The notes: generated by a model from the sequence alone, not told the origin. A stretch of 64,000 nt of DNA from Flagellimonas meishanensis (GCF_019880545.1 NZ_JAINVW010000003.1:496001-560000), one strand, 5' to 3'; positions 51,662 through 60,091 are shown, counted from the first letter of the stretch. A program made the numbers and translations.

Positions 51662-52453
51662 ATGAAAAGAAGAATCCAAAAGATCTACGGCCTTTTCTTT
51701 GCTGGCCTTGCGCTTTTTCTTTTAAAATCCTGTAGCGAGGATGCGAAAAATGAAGATACCGGACAGGAATTATCCCAAACGGAAGTTCAGACCATTTTGT
51801 TTTCCGATGAAATAACCGGCGTGGCGGACAATGCGTTGGCCGAACTTTTTGCTGGCAATACCATGTCGGGCAAAACGGGCAAAAGCAACGAATGCTATAG
51901 TGCCGAATACACTGAAACCGGGTTTACGGCCACTTTCAACAATTGCGTGCTCAACGGTACCGACAATGTCAACGGCACGCTGACCGTGGTTTACGAAGTG
52001 GGAGAGGAGTCCGCTTCCTTTACCGCTACCTATGAGGATTTCTACGTTGGCACAATAAAAATAAACGGTACACGGTCGTTCAACATCGCTGGCAATGTGG
52101 ATGAAAACACCGTATCCTTTTCCGTGACCAGTAATGTGACGGTGGAATTGGAAAATGGAAGCGTAATTTCCGAAGCTGGAACAAAAACGTTCAGTTTCAC
52201 CTTTGGTGCGGAACTGCAAAACAGCTCATTCAGCCTATCTGGCAGTTGGACCGTTCAAGCCGAAGGCAATACCTACATCGTGGAAACGGTGGATGCACTG
52301 CAGGGCAGTCTTTCCTGTGAGCATTTGACCAGTGGAAGCATGGAAATTTCCAAAAACGGATTACAGGTCACAGTAGATTTTGGCGATGGCGAATGCGATG
52401 ACAGGGCTACCCTGATTTACCCCAATGGGGCCACAGAGGAAATCACCCTATAA
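51662..52453 (+). CDS. Exported beta-rich lipoprotein, unknown function
   Basis: A 263-residue lipoprotein with the lipobox in LLKSCSED. The mature part is low in helix and rich in Thr, Ser, Asn and Val, with strands such as LTVVYEVGEESASFTATY and VSFSVTSNVTVELENGSV. Four Cys near residues 80, 97, 220 and 240 could pair. No catalytic motif is seen. Similar lipoproteins are common in Bacteroidota surface inventories. A terminator hairpin follows 23 bases after the stop. Confidence 0.7.
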   Translation: MKRRIQKIYGLFFAGLALFLLKSCSEDAKNEDTGQELSQTEVQTILFSDEITGVADNALAELFAGNTMSGKTGKSNECYSAEYTETGFTATFNNCVLNGTDNVNGTLTVVYEVGEESASFTATYEDFYVGTIKINGTRSFNIAGNVDENTVSFSVTSNVTVELENGSVISEAGTKTFSFTFGAELQNSSFSLSGSWTVQAEGNTYIVETVDALQGSLSCEHLTSGSMEISKNGLQVTVDFGDGECDDRATLIYPNGATEEITL

Positions 52454-52475
52454 CAAAACAATTTCTTTTATATAG

Positions 52476-52507
52476 AAAAAGCATCGATACCCATCGGTGC
52501 TTTTTTT
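52476..52507 (+). terminator. Intrinsic terminator after the lipoprotein gene
   Basis: AAAGCATCGAT pairs with ATCGGTGCTTT (one G-T pair) around a four-base loop, and is followed by a run of seven T. It separates the lipoprotein gene from the aldehyde dehydrogenase gene. Confidence 0.75.
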
Positions 52508-52576
52508 ATTGATGTTTGGGTGCACGGTGCGCATAAGGTCTTTTAACTATATTTATGCTACCAATTCCCAAATGTT

Positions 52577-53947
52577 ATGGTCAAAAATAGGGTAGTGGCC
52601 CAAAACGCGTTTTTTGCCACCCAAAAGACAAAGGATGTTGCTTTTCGGAAACAATATCTTAAACGCTTAAAGCAGGAAATCGAGAAGCAGGAAGATGCCA
52701 TTTGTGAGGCGCTGTATACCGATTTCAGAAAACCAAAGTTTGAATCCCTGGGCACGGAAACCCAAATTGTGCTCGCCGAACTGTCGGGAGCCATCAAACA
52801 GGTGGCAAATTGGAGCCGACCGGAACGTGTGCCCAGCTCCTGGGTCCATTTTCCCTCTTCAGATTGGATTTATTCCGAACCCTATGGCAAGGTACTGATC
52901 ATCGCCCCTTGGAACTATCCCTTCATGTTGACGTTTGTGCCACTGGTCGGTGCTTTGGTAGCAGGCAACACGGCTGTGTTGAAGCCCTCGGAATTTTGTC
53001 CCAATACATCCAAAATCATGGTCGAGATCATCCAGAACGTGTTCCCGGCGGAGTATGTTACCGTGGTGGAAGGGGATGCTTCCGTTTCCAAAGCGCTCCT
53101 GGACGAAAAATGGGAGTATATCTTCTTTACGGGAAGCACCCGTGTCGGTAAGATCATCTATCAAAGTGCCGCGGCACAAATGACCCCCGTAACCTTGGAA
53201 CTTGGAGGAAAAAATCCCTGCATAGTGGACGGAACCGCTGATGTTGCATTGGCCGCAAAGCGTATTGCCTGGGGAAAATTTATCAATGCAGGGCAAACCT
53301 GCGTGGCACCGGATTACATTTTGGTCCATGAAAAGGTCAAGGAGCCCTTAGTGGAGCATCTAAAAAAGAATATTGTCCGTTTTTATGGCAGCGATATTAA
53401 GGCGTCATCAGATTTTGCCCGAATATGCACGGTAGCCCACTATGAAGGGTTGAAAGGCATGTTGCAAGGACAAAGTTTGCTTTTTGGCGGAACTGCCAAC
53501 GACACGGAACGCTATCTGGAACCAACCTTGGTGGACGAACCGGATGCCACGAGCGCTTTGATGGAGGGCGAGATATTTGGCCCCATTCTTCCCATAATTT
53601 CCTATCGAACGGAGGAGGAGGTACATCGGCATATAGAACAGTATCAAAAACCGTTGGCGCTCTATCTCTTTTCCAAGGACAAAAAATTTCAAAAGCGTTT
53701 AATGGAGTTGCATTCTTTTGGCGGGGGTACCATCAACGATGTGGTGGTGCAGCTGGCCAACAAAAACCTGCCCTTTGGCGGTGTGGGACATTCGGGGATA
53801 GGCGCCTATCATGGCAAACACTCCTTCGACCTGTTTTCCCATAAAAAATCCATCGTAAAGCGGGCCACTTGGTTGGATGTGCCCATCCGCTATGCGCCGT
53901 ATACCATGCCAATCCGCTGGGTGAAGAAAATTAAGCATCTGTTCTAG
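52577..53947 (+). CDS. Aldehyde dehydrogenase, class-3-like
   Basis: A 456-residue NAD(P)-dependent aldehyde dehydrogenase. The N-terminal Asn of the oxyanion hole lies in WNYPFMLTFVPLV near residue 112; the catalytic Glu in VTLELGGKNPC near 209; the catalytic Cys in GQTCVAPDY near 243. The NAD-binding GSTRVG is near 186. The length and the C-terminal hydrophobic end with WVKKIKHLF match the class-3/fatty aldehyde group, which can attach to membranes. Monocistronic, flanked upstream by a terminator. Confidence 0.93.
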   Translation: MVKNRVVAQNAFFATQKTKDVAFRKQYLKRLKQEIEKQEDAICEALYTDFRKPKFESLGTETQIVLAELSGAIKQVANWSRPERVPSSWVHFPSSDWIYSEPYGKVLIIAPWNYPFMLTFVPLVGALVAGNTAVLKPSEFCPNTSKIMVEIIQNVFPAEYVTVVEGDASVSKALLDEKWEYIFFTGSTRVGKIIYQSAAAQMTPVTLELGGKNPCIVDGTADVALAAKRIAWGKFINAGQTCVAPDYILVHEKVKEPLVEHLKKNIVRFYGSDIKASSDFARICTVAHYEGLKGMLQGQSLLFGGTANDTERYLEPTLVDEPDATSALMEGEIFGPILPIISYRTEEEVHRHIEQYQKPLALYLFSKDKKFQKRLMELHSFGGGTINDVVVQLANKNLPFGGVGHSGIGAYHGKHSFDLFSHKKSIVKRATWLDVPIRYAPYTMPIRWVKKIKHLF

Positions 53948-54009
53948 TTAGGAGCCTTGGGATTGTATTAATCTAACGTTAAACTCTTCGCAAACCCCGG
54001 TTTTGGCAT

Positions 54010-54017
54010 TATCTTTA
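54010..54017 (+). promoter_or_regulatory. Weak -7-like element
   Basis: TATCTTTA, one mismatch to TAnnTTTG, 15 bases before the ATG of the universal stress protein. Supports the later of two possible starts. Confidence 0.3.
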
Positions 54018-54032
54018 GAAAAAATACAACCG

Positions 54033-54833
54033 ATGAGCCCTAAAACCGCACAGCACAACTACCGTATCTCGGTATTGTTGGACTTGTCCGACACCTCAGA
54101 AATCCTTTTGATGAATGCCGTAAGATTGGCAAAGGCCATTAACGGCAGTGTGGTCGCCTTTCATGTAAAGCCCGTGTTGTCACTGGTGGACAGGGAAAGC
54201 CAGTTATCGGCCATACGCAACATACGGGATCAGGAGAAAACAGCGCGAAACACCCTGCAACAGTTGGCCGCAAAAGTGGGAGAAAGCGAAAATATGCCCA
54301 TTTCCGTATCCGTGTCCAGTGGCAACGTAAAAAGTCAAATCAAGGAATACTTGCAGGAGGAGAAGCCGGACATTTTGGTGTTGGGCAAGCCACGCTCCAG
54401 AGGAGGTCTTTTGGGCGATAGCATCACGGATTTTGTGGTGGACAAGGTCAATATCCATGTGCTTATTATGGTGGAAGACCATCAACTGGAGACTTTTGAG
54501 GGGCTGAATCTGGGCATTTTTGGCCGGGAATTCCCAAAAAATGGGCTGGCGATCATTGATGCCCTGAAAAAGGACAACGACAGACAACTACGGGTGTTCC
54601 ACATAAAAAACCAACAGGCACAGACCGTCACGTCATCGGCACACAAGACCATTGACTATGTGTTTACCGAAGGTGCCAATGCGCTGGACAGTTTGGTAAA
54701 ATATGTGATGCGTACCAATACGCAACTGTTGTTCATTCCCAAACGAAAAAAGAACACCTTTGCGTTCCAAACAAGCCCTTCAAAGGAAGTACTGCGTAAA
54801 TCGGATGTACCCATATTTATTTTAGCGGAATAA
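54033..54833 (+). CDS. Universal stress protein family protein
   Basis: A 266-residue cytoplasmic protein with two Usp-like halves. The first begins YRISVLLDLSDTSEILLMNAVRLAKAI near residue 10; DILVLGKPRSRGGLLGDSITDFVVDKVN near 116 resembles the ATP-binding GxxGxxxGS-like end of a Usp domain. The second half is degenerate (RTNTQLLFIPKRKKN near 230). A frame extension of ten codons upstream to 54003 overlaps the -7-like element. This gene is the last of the backbone before the AT-rich island. Confidence 0.82.
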   Translation: MSPKTAQHNYRISVLLDLSDTSEILLMNAVRLAKAINGSVVAFHVKPVLSLVDRESQLSAIRNIRDQEKTARNTLQQLAAKVGESENMPISVSVSSGNVKSQIKEYLQEEKPDILVLGKPRSRGGLLGDSITDFVVDKVNIHVLIMVEDHQLETFEGLNLGIFGREFPKNGLAIIDALKKDNDRQLRVFHIKNQQAQTVTSSAHKTIDYVFTEGANALDSLVKYVMRTNTQLLFIPKRKKNTFAFQTSPSKEVLRKSDVPIFILAE

Positions 54834-54871
54834 GCTGTAATGCGAGGAGGTGGTCCCAGTTGGAATTCTTT

Positions 54872-54963
54872 TATTTTACATAATGTAGATTATAGTACAA
54901 ATGCCTTTGTATTGTTTTTAGTGGTTGGCATTAGATAGCTATAATTCCTCATTATGTAAAATA
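54872..54963. repeat. 92-bp palindromic element with perfect 14-bp arms
   Basis: TATTTTACATAATG (54872-54885) and CATTATGTAAAATA (54950-54963) are perfect inverted repeats. The inside also pairs: ATTATAG with CTATAAT, and AATGCC with GGCATT, so nearly the entire element could fold. It is the first of a series of sequences bounded by TTATGTAAAAT on both sides of the restriction-modification cargo. Confidence 0.75.
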
Positions 54964-55066
54964 TCCCTGGTGTCTGCGTCCTGTAGCAAATTCTCAACGG
55001 GGTCATGAAACTTTCCAATCGTTGTGCTTCGCACGGTTTGTTTTCATTTGTATCTATAATCAGTCG

Positions 55067-55351
55067 CTATGTAAAATAGCCGCTCGGCCAACAGCACATT
55101 GCTTTCATAAAAAGTAAATGCCCTTGCATTTATTTTTTTACGCAATTCTCAGCCACTTGGCCAGCGCCATTAAAAGCTCAGCTTTTCGTTTTTATTGAAA
55201 CCCTTGGTTTAATCGGAAATTTGGAGAAGAAAAATTTCAGAGGCTTTTCACCAGCTTGTCGCAATAGCTTAAAATTTCTCTGCGAGTAAATTTCTAAGCA
55301 CTTGCTAACATCCTCCTCTGATTCAACTATTTTTCCTTGGTATTTAAAATA
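55067..55351. repeat. Repeat unit A, left side of the restriction island
   Basis: Starts with CTATGTAAAAT and ends just before the next TTATGTAAAAT at 55352. The first 102 bases match bases 60735-60837 at roughly four positions in five by eye, including the shared block GCCGCTCGGCCAACAGC and the end GGCCAGCGCC. Inside lies a hairpin with arms at 55098-55121 and 55126-55146 (ends ATTGC and GCAAT). A later shared block is TTTCTCTGCGAG. No coding frame is evident. The wider gap 54834-55642 holds only this, the preceding palindrome and the hairpin at 55397. Confidence 0.75.
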
Positions 55352-55396
55352 TTATGTAAAATAGAAATGGTGTTCAGTTTGTTATCTCCTTTCTTT

Positions 55397-55430
55397 TTTC
55401 TTGATAAAAAAGAAACAAAAAATCAAGAAG
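55397..55430. repeat. Hairpin with TTCTTGAT/ATCAAGAA arms
   Basis: TTCTTGAT (55398-55405) and ATCAAGAA (55422-55429) flank an A-rich loop. From memory, this T-rich/A-rich sequence recurs near island borders in Bacteroidota. It may also act as a terminator. Between it and 55642 I see no further structured feature. Confidence 0.4.
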
Positions 55431-55642
55431 AAAATATGCTTCCACGCTCCCTTTGTGTCTTAATAGCTTCGCTATATTGGCGTTTCACGCCCTAACACAA
55501 AGCCCAGGGCAATGGTTCTTTGTGCCAAGCCACAAATTCACGCCATCGCCAGCCCGCATTTTCTTCTCGCACCTGTTTGAAAATTTTGAAATGTAGACAA
55601 TTGACCGTTGTACAATAATCAACATTTTATGAGTTTTACTTT

Positions 55643-55852
55643 GTGAATATTAAAGAGAAAATAGGTCTTAGAGTTAAGAGATTAAGAAAAGAGAAGAATA
55701 TTTCTCAGGAAGCTTTAGCCAATATATCCAATATAGATAGAACTTATATTCAAAGTATTGAAAAGGGAGAGCGTAACATTTCAATAACTATTCTTGAGAA
55801 AATAGCCAGTGGATTTAAAATCTCAATATCTGAATTGTTAAAGGATATTTGA
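55643..55852 (+). CDS. XRE-family regulator, probable restriction controller (C protein-like)
   Basis: A 69-residue helix-turn-helix protein: RLRKEKNISQEALANISNIDRTYIQSIEKGERNIS covers the recognition region. The start is GTG at 55643. The stop overlaps the ATG of the HNH endonuclease gene (TGATG), so the two are translationally coupled. A small XRE gene directly in front of an endonuclease, with the methyltransferase separate, matches the classical controller-protein layout, in which the controller delays nuclease synthesis until the DNA is methylated. Lower GC than the backbone genes. Confidence 0.85.
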   Translation: MNIKEKIGLRVKRLRKEKNISQEALANISNIDRTYIQSIEKGERNISITILEKIASGFKISISELLKDI

Positions 55853-56508
55853 TGAGCGCAAGAGAAAGGATTTATTATCACATCAGAGCCAACGGTTTAA
55901 AAGCTTATTCTGGAGAAGAATTAAGAAGAATTGGAGCAATTAGTGATTGGGCTCGTGTTATTCGTCAATTGAAGCAAGATGACATAATTGAATATGAGTA
56001 TGACACTTCGTCTTCCTCATATGTAATTACCAAAATTGGAGAATATTCAAGACAAACTCGAAGAAGTGGCCTAACAAGTAAAGACCTCTATAGAATAAGA
56101 AACCGTGATGGACATAGGTGTCAGTCCTGCGGTCAAGGAGTGAATGATGGTGTTAGACTGCATGTAGACCACAAAATACCACTAGATTGGGGTGGTACAA
56201 ATAATGATGATAATCTTTGGACTTTATGTTCTTCCTGTAATCAAGCTAAAAAATCATTTTTTAAAGATGATTTTGATTCTGAGGTTATGAAATTGGTTTA
56301 CGCTGAGTCTAGCGGTTATCAAAAGTTAAGAGTACTTTTTGAAAACTCTCCAAATGTGAAGTTTTCTCCTTCAATTTTACAAGGAATTGCGGGTATAAGG
56401 GATTGGACTAGGACAATTAGAAATATTAGGGAGAGATACAATCTTAATATTACTTGGTTTGCTTCCGACGAAGAGCACCCTAGCGGTTATTATTCAAATG
56501 TTGTATAA
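55852..56508 (+). CDS. HNH endonuclease, probable type II restriction enzyme
   Basis: A 218-residue nuclease. A beta-beta-alpha-metal HNH core lies near residues 90-134: zinc Cys pairs at 90/93 (CQSC) and 126/129 (CSSC) and the active site HVDHKIPLDWGGTNNDDNL starting at 104. The N-terminal segment (RRIGAISDWARVIRQL, 25-40) and the C-terminal segment (GIAGIRDWTRTIRNI, about 180-194) look like copies of one DNA-binding module around the nuclease. It overlaps the controller gene by one base and the convergent methyltransferase gene by 29. The recognition site cannot be read from sequence. Confidence 0.85.
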   Translation: MSARERIYYHIRANGLKAYSGEELRRIGAISDWARVIRQLKQDDIIEYEYDTSSSSYVITKIGEYSRQTRRSGLTSKDLYRIRNRDGHRCQSCGQGVNDGVRLHVDHKIPLDWGGTNNDDNLWTLCSSCNQAKKSFFKDDFDSEVMKLVYAESSGYQKLRVLFENSPNVKFSPSILQGIAGIRDWTRTIRNIRERYNLNITWFASDEEHPSGYYSNVV

Positions 56509-57751
56509 TTTTTTTTGCGGTGGCTTGAATCGCTGGAACAGCAACAGAATTACCAAACTGTTTGTAAGCTTGTGCGTCAGAAACTACAATTTTGAATTTA
56601 TCTGGAAAGCCTTGTAACCTTGCCCATTCTCTTGGGGTCATTTTTCGAACTCCCTCACGATTCACCTCACCAGAAATATTAGTAATTGGTTTGAAATTGG
56701 TTAGTTTTTCATCAATTATTAAATTCCTTTCCCTACCCATTCCTCCACAGACCACAGCATTGGCTATTCCCTCATTCGGTATAATTTCATATCCAAAACC
56801 ATTTCCTTTACTTTCATGTCGAGCTCTATGTAGACGAAGTGTATTTAAATAAGTATCTGATAAATAATACTTTACCGATACTTCCTCTTCTTCAAGAATT
56901 TCTTCTAAAACTTTAGTTTTATTACTAGGCTTAGGATATTTAAAGTCAGTAACCCCTACATCTTGTCTGAATCCAACTATGAAGATTCTTTCTCTATTTT
57001 GCGGTACTTCATAATCCTTAGCATTAATTATTTCGGGTTCTGGAACATAATACCCTAATTCATTTCTTAGAACATTAAGTATGGTAGATAAAGTTCTGCC
57101 TCGATCATGACTTCTCAAGCCTTTAACATTTTCGAGGAATATCGCTTTAGGCCTTTTACTTTTAATTATTTCCGCAACATCAAAAAATAAAGTCCCTCGC
57201 GTATCTTCAAAGCCTCCACGCCTGCCAGCTATCGAAAAGGCTTGACATGGGAAACCAGCACAGAGAATATCAAAGTCATCAGGGATATAATTTTTGGTTT
57301 CATCTTTGGTAATATCACCGAAAGGAACTTCACCAAAATTCGCTTCATAGGTAATCTTGGAATACTTATCCCATTCGCTTGTGAAAACACATTTGCCTCC
57401 TAAGTTCTGAAGAGCCAGCCTAAACCCCCCTATGCCTGCAAACAAATCAATAAATTTAAACTTAGGTTTTTTTGATGCTGGAAAAGGAACCGAATTTTTA
57501 TAATTAAACAAGTAATATTGAAGAGCTTCCTCAGCTACTTTCTTGGTTACCTCATTTTCAGGATTCTTAAGCTCTAAAATATCTTTTACAAACTCAATAG
57601 CTTCTCTTTGATAAAATTGAGAAACACCATTTTTATAATTATGAAGATAATGTGTAAAAGCCGCTTTTTTCGGACTTTCAGGTTCTAAAATCCTAATCTT
57701 GAATTTTTTTCCGTTTATATCTTCAACTGTTATTTTTTCTTTGAGTTTCAT
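56480..57751 (-). CDS. DNA cytosine-5 methyltransferase (restriction partner)
   Basis: A 423-residue C5 methyltransferase. Motif I DLFAGIGGF is near residue 102, motif IV PCQ at 168-170 with catalytic Cys169, motif VI FLENVKGL near 206, motif VIII QNRERIFIVGF near 261, and motif X GNSVAVPAI near 404. About 95 extra N-terminal residues precede the catalytic core. It should protect the site cut by the neighbouring HNH enzyme. It converges with that gene, overlapping by 29 bases, and the motif TAGGTATAAACAAAA lies upstream at 57822-57836. ATG 57751 is preferred over the longer frame to 57790. Confidence 0.93.
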   Translation of the reverse strand: MKLKEKITVEDINGKKFKIRILEPESPKKAAFTHYLHNYKNGVSQFYQREAIEFVKDILELKNPENEVTKKVAEEALQYYLFNYKNSVPFPASKKPKFKFIDLFAGIGGFRLALQNLGGKCVFTSEWDKYSKITYEANFGEVPFGDITKDETKNYIPDDFDILCAGFPCQAFSIAGRRGGFEDTRGTLFFDVAEIIKSKRPKAIFLENVKGLRSHDRGRTLSTILNVLRNELGYYVPEPEIINAKDYEVPQNRERIFIVGFRQDVGVTDFKYPKPSNKTKVLEEILEEEEVSVKYYLSDTYLNTLRLHRARHESKGNGFGYEIIPNEGIANAVVCGGMGRERNLIIDEKLTNFKPITNISGEVNREGVRKMTPREWARLQGFPDKFKIVVSDAQAYKQFGNSVAVPAIQATAKKIIQHLNNNR

Positions 57752-57821
57752 TAAAAGTTCTGCGTTCTTAAATTCTATGCAAATTAGCAAGTTTATTTAA
57801 AAAAAAAATGAGTTTGAACTT

Positions 57822-57836
57822 TAGGTATAAACAAAA
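57822..57836. promoter_or_regulatory. Shared motif upstream of the methyltransferase gene
   Basis: TAGGTATAAACAAAA (plus-strand reading) matches TAGGTATAATCAAAA at 58111-58125 at 14 of 15 bases. Flanks add an inverted repeat (AACTTT and AAAGTT). It lies 71 bases upstream of the methyltransferase start. It is a candidate binding site for the XRE protein encoded next to it. Confidence 0.45.
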
Positions 57837-57890
57837 GTTTCAACAATGATATGGTAATTTGAAAAGAAAAACACAAAAGTATTAAATACT

Positions 57891-58100
57891 TTAATCATCC
57901 TTTGTGGGAACCAAAAGCTCTCTTATATCCACATCAAGAATTTGGGCAATTCGTTTGAGGTCCTTTAAATGTGGCTGGGATTTGTTATTACAGATTGAAG
58001 TAATCGTATTTGGGTTTCGGTCCATTTTAACTGCCAATTCTTTTTGGCTTATCCCTTTTATAACAAGTACTTCTTTTATTCTATTTATTCGCTCAGGCAT
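57891..58100 (-). CDS. Second XRE-family regulator
   Basis: A 69-residue helix-turn-helix protein: IKEVLVIKGISQKELAVKMDRNPNTITSICNNKSQPHLKDL is the XRE domain, ending in a short acidic tail. It is of the Cro/C1 type, more diverged from the first regulator than expected for a recent copy. It lies upstream of the methyltransferase gene on the same strand with a 139-base gap. The motif at 58111-58125 sits 11 bases before its start, so it may repress itself as well as control the methyltransferase. Confidence 0.82.
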   Translation of the reverse strand: MPERINRIKEVLVIKGISQKELAVKMDRNPNTITSICNNKSQPHLKDLKRIAQILDVDIRELLVPTKDD

Positions 58101-58110
58101 AGCCTAAAGC

Positions 58111-58125
58111 TAGGTATAATCAAAA
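58111..58125. promoter_or_regulatory. Shared motif upstream of the second XRE gene
   Basis: TAGGTATAATCAAAA, the partner of the motif at 57822-57836. A weaker related stretch (AATACCTATA) lies at 58236-58245 in the same divergent intergenic region. The rest of 58126-58300 is AT-rich with no clear structure. Confidence 0.45.
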
Positions 58126-58300
58126 CTTTGAGCAATAAGGTGTTTTTGTTGATATAGTCAAAAACGGTAAAAACATTGTTTAAAACAATATTAATATAAT
58201 TTAAAAGCATAAATTTAATTTTCATTTTTACAATAAATACCTATATTTATATAGTTTTTAACAGTATTAGTATGGGAAAAACAAATAAAATTGTCTTGAA

Positions 58301-58525
58301 ATGAGCTTAAAAGTAACTGACCTACGTCCCCTACTCTCCTATATTCAAGAATGCCACGAGGGTGATTTACTATCCTTTACCCAAAGTTTAGACAAGGCTA
58401 TTTTTATGTTTCATTTTTTGCCAATGGATGTCTTTTCAGACTTGGAAAGGCAAAACTGCTGTCATGTACTTATGGAACTTAAAGAAGCGGTTATGGAGAT
58501 TTATACTACGAATAATCAAACCTGA
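58301..58525 (+). CDS. Small hypothetical protein of the island (74 residues)
   Basis: A 74-residue acidic helical protein, MSLKVTDLRPLLSYIQECHEGDLLSF at the start and QNCCHVLMELKEAVMEIY near the end, with no signal or membrane segment. It diverges from the second XRE gene and ends six bases before the stop of the convergent membrane-protein gene. I do not recognise a family. The fit in the island and clean composition make it a probable gene; possible roles include a regulator or small partner protein. Confidence 0.55.
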   Translation: MSLKVTDLRPLLSYIQECHEGDLLSFTQSLDKAIFMFHFLPMDVFSDLERQNCCHVLMELKEAVMEIYTTNNQT

Positions 58526-58531
58526 ATTTAA

Positions 58532-60091
58532 TTATGAAAAAGGAATTAGAAATCTCCAAAAAAACTTTACCACCCCAATGTACTTTTTTCTGTTCCCACT
58601 GGAATCAATTATAATGTTAGCGTTATTTTCTTTTACAATGTTAAAGTCGCTAAAGAAAACATCTTTTAATTTAAGCGTGGATGCCACATGGAATTTAGCC
58701 TTCTTTTGAAATGCAATAATTCGATATAATGGTTGACTAATTTTCGACCCTTGCTCCGGAGAAATTATACATGATCCTTTTGTAGAAAGAATTAACTCCC
58801 CAGGTCCTTCTGCTACAGAATACCTAATTTTTTGAAATAGAAAACATGCTAATTCAAAACGAAATATCGTCTTTAACTTAACCCCTTTTTCAATGGCCAC
58901 AAAATTTTCGAAATTGAAAATGCATTGCTCATCCTTTAGTAATTTGTATTTAACTATACGTTGATTTTCCATTAAATCAAGTTGAATTCTATAATCATTT
59001 TCCTTCATTTCAATTTTATCCATTGGCAAGCAAAAAGAAAATAATCTGGTTAATGTACACCTTGTGATTTGGGGAAAACTCAAACTTTGACTTCCACCGC
59101 TTGGCCCAATACTTCTTTTAAAATAATATGTCTTCTTTGTTTGTTTTGGAATTACGAATCTGTCTTTATATTTAGTCAATTCTCCTTTTCTATAAAAAGG
59201 CTCATAATCTATGGAAAAAGCTACACCCGAGTCCTTTTTGTATAATACTCTGGTGAACACATATAACAAGCTTTTTATAATTGCTATTATTAATAAAAAA
59301 TTTAAAATATGTTCTGCCGTTTTTAAGGTGTAGTAGGTGCCAGAAACATATTTATATGCTTCTTTTCGCAAATTCACCAAGGTTCTAGAAACTAGCTTTT
59401 TTGACTTCATGCCAATAGTGTCAACTTTCATATCTGACCTATCAAGTGCTTCTTGAAGCTGGTTTTCTATATTTGAAGCAAATTTTTCATTGGATTCCTT
59501 CAATGCGGCATTTGTTTGATTAGTCATCCTCACATTTAACTCATTGAGCCTTTTAATTGCTTTGTTTTTTGCTCTTTTTTTAAATTGATACCACTTATAG
59601 CTTGGCCGATTCATCAAACTTGCTTGGACAGCAGTAAAGGAACTTCTAATGGCGTCTCCGACCTTTTTAGGAATTTCGTTTTTAGCATTTTCAGTAAAAG
59701 TTCCTAAACTATCTATTTTTCGCTGGTAAAGCTGGTCTAGTTGAATTTGATTTTGTTCTAAGGTATAATTGGCATCTACTAGGAAATTTCTTCTTTTTGG
59801 ATCTAGTTGGAGAACATAGCCTTCATCATAAACTTCTGATTCAATGCTATCTTTAATTTTTGCCTCGGCCATAAACGCCAATATTATTGGCACTAATAAG
59901 GGACTCCAAAAAAGAAAGGTGCTAAATAGGATTTTTGAAAAATTACTCATTGCACCAATATTTTTGAACAACTGGAGGTTATCCTTTATTACACGATAAA
60001 TAAAGAAAGTGAGAAGGAGAAGCAATACTACGATTACAACATAGTACCAAAATGCATTGATAATAGATAAAGAAAATAATTGGTGGTTCAT
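58532..60091 (-). CDS. Large island membrane protein, unknown function
   Basis: A 519-residue protein. Two N-terminal transmembrane helices (about residues 14-34 and 52-73), a charged helical, probably coiled region (about 100-240), a third membrane helix (about 260-282) and a long C-terminal soluble beta-rich domain (about 300-519). The end of that domain includes AEGPGELILSTKGSC near 430, faintly like the AIM24 beta-sandwich, but I cannot confirm a match. No enzymatic motif. It sits between the restriction genes and the right-hand repeats. It may be cargo with its own defence role or an unrelated passenger. Confidence 0.7.
   Translation of the reverse strand: MNHQLFSLSIINAFWYYVVIVVLLLLLTFFIYRVIKDNLQLFKNIGAMSNFSKILFSTFLFWSPLLVPIILAFMAEAKIKDSIESEVYDEGYVLQLDPKRRNFLVDANYTLEQNQIQLDQLYQRKIDSLGTFTENAKNEIPKKVGDAIRSSFTAVQASLMNRPSYKWYQFKKRAKNKAIKRLNELNVRMTNQTNAALKESNEKFASNIENQLQEALDRSDMKVDTIGMKSKKLVSRTLVNLRKEAYKYVSGTYYTLKTAEHILNFLLIIAIIKSLLYVFTRVLYKKDSGVAFSIDYEPFYRKGELTKYKDRFVIPKQTKKTYYFKRSIGPSGGSQSLSFPQITRCTLTRLFSFCLPMDKIEMKENDYRIQLDLMENQRIVKYKLLKDEQCIFNFENFVAIEKGVKLKTIFRFELACFLFQKIRYSVAEGPGELILSTKGSCIISPEQGSKISQPLYRIIAFQKKAKFHVASTLKLKDVFFSDFNIVKENNANIIIDSSGNRKKYIGVVKFFWRFLIPFS

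Noticed and set aside
55367..55642. Possible gene or RNA between the left repeats and the XRE gene
   Set aside because: No frame with coding character; only the A/T-rich hairpin at 55397-55430 stands out.
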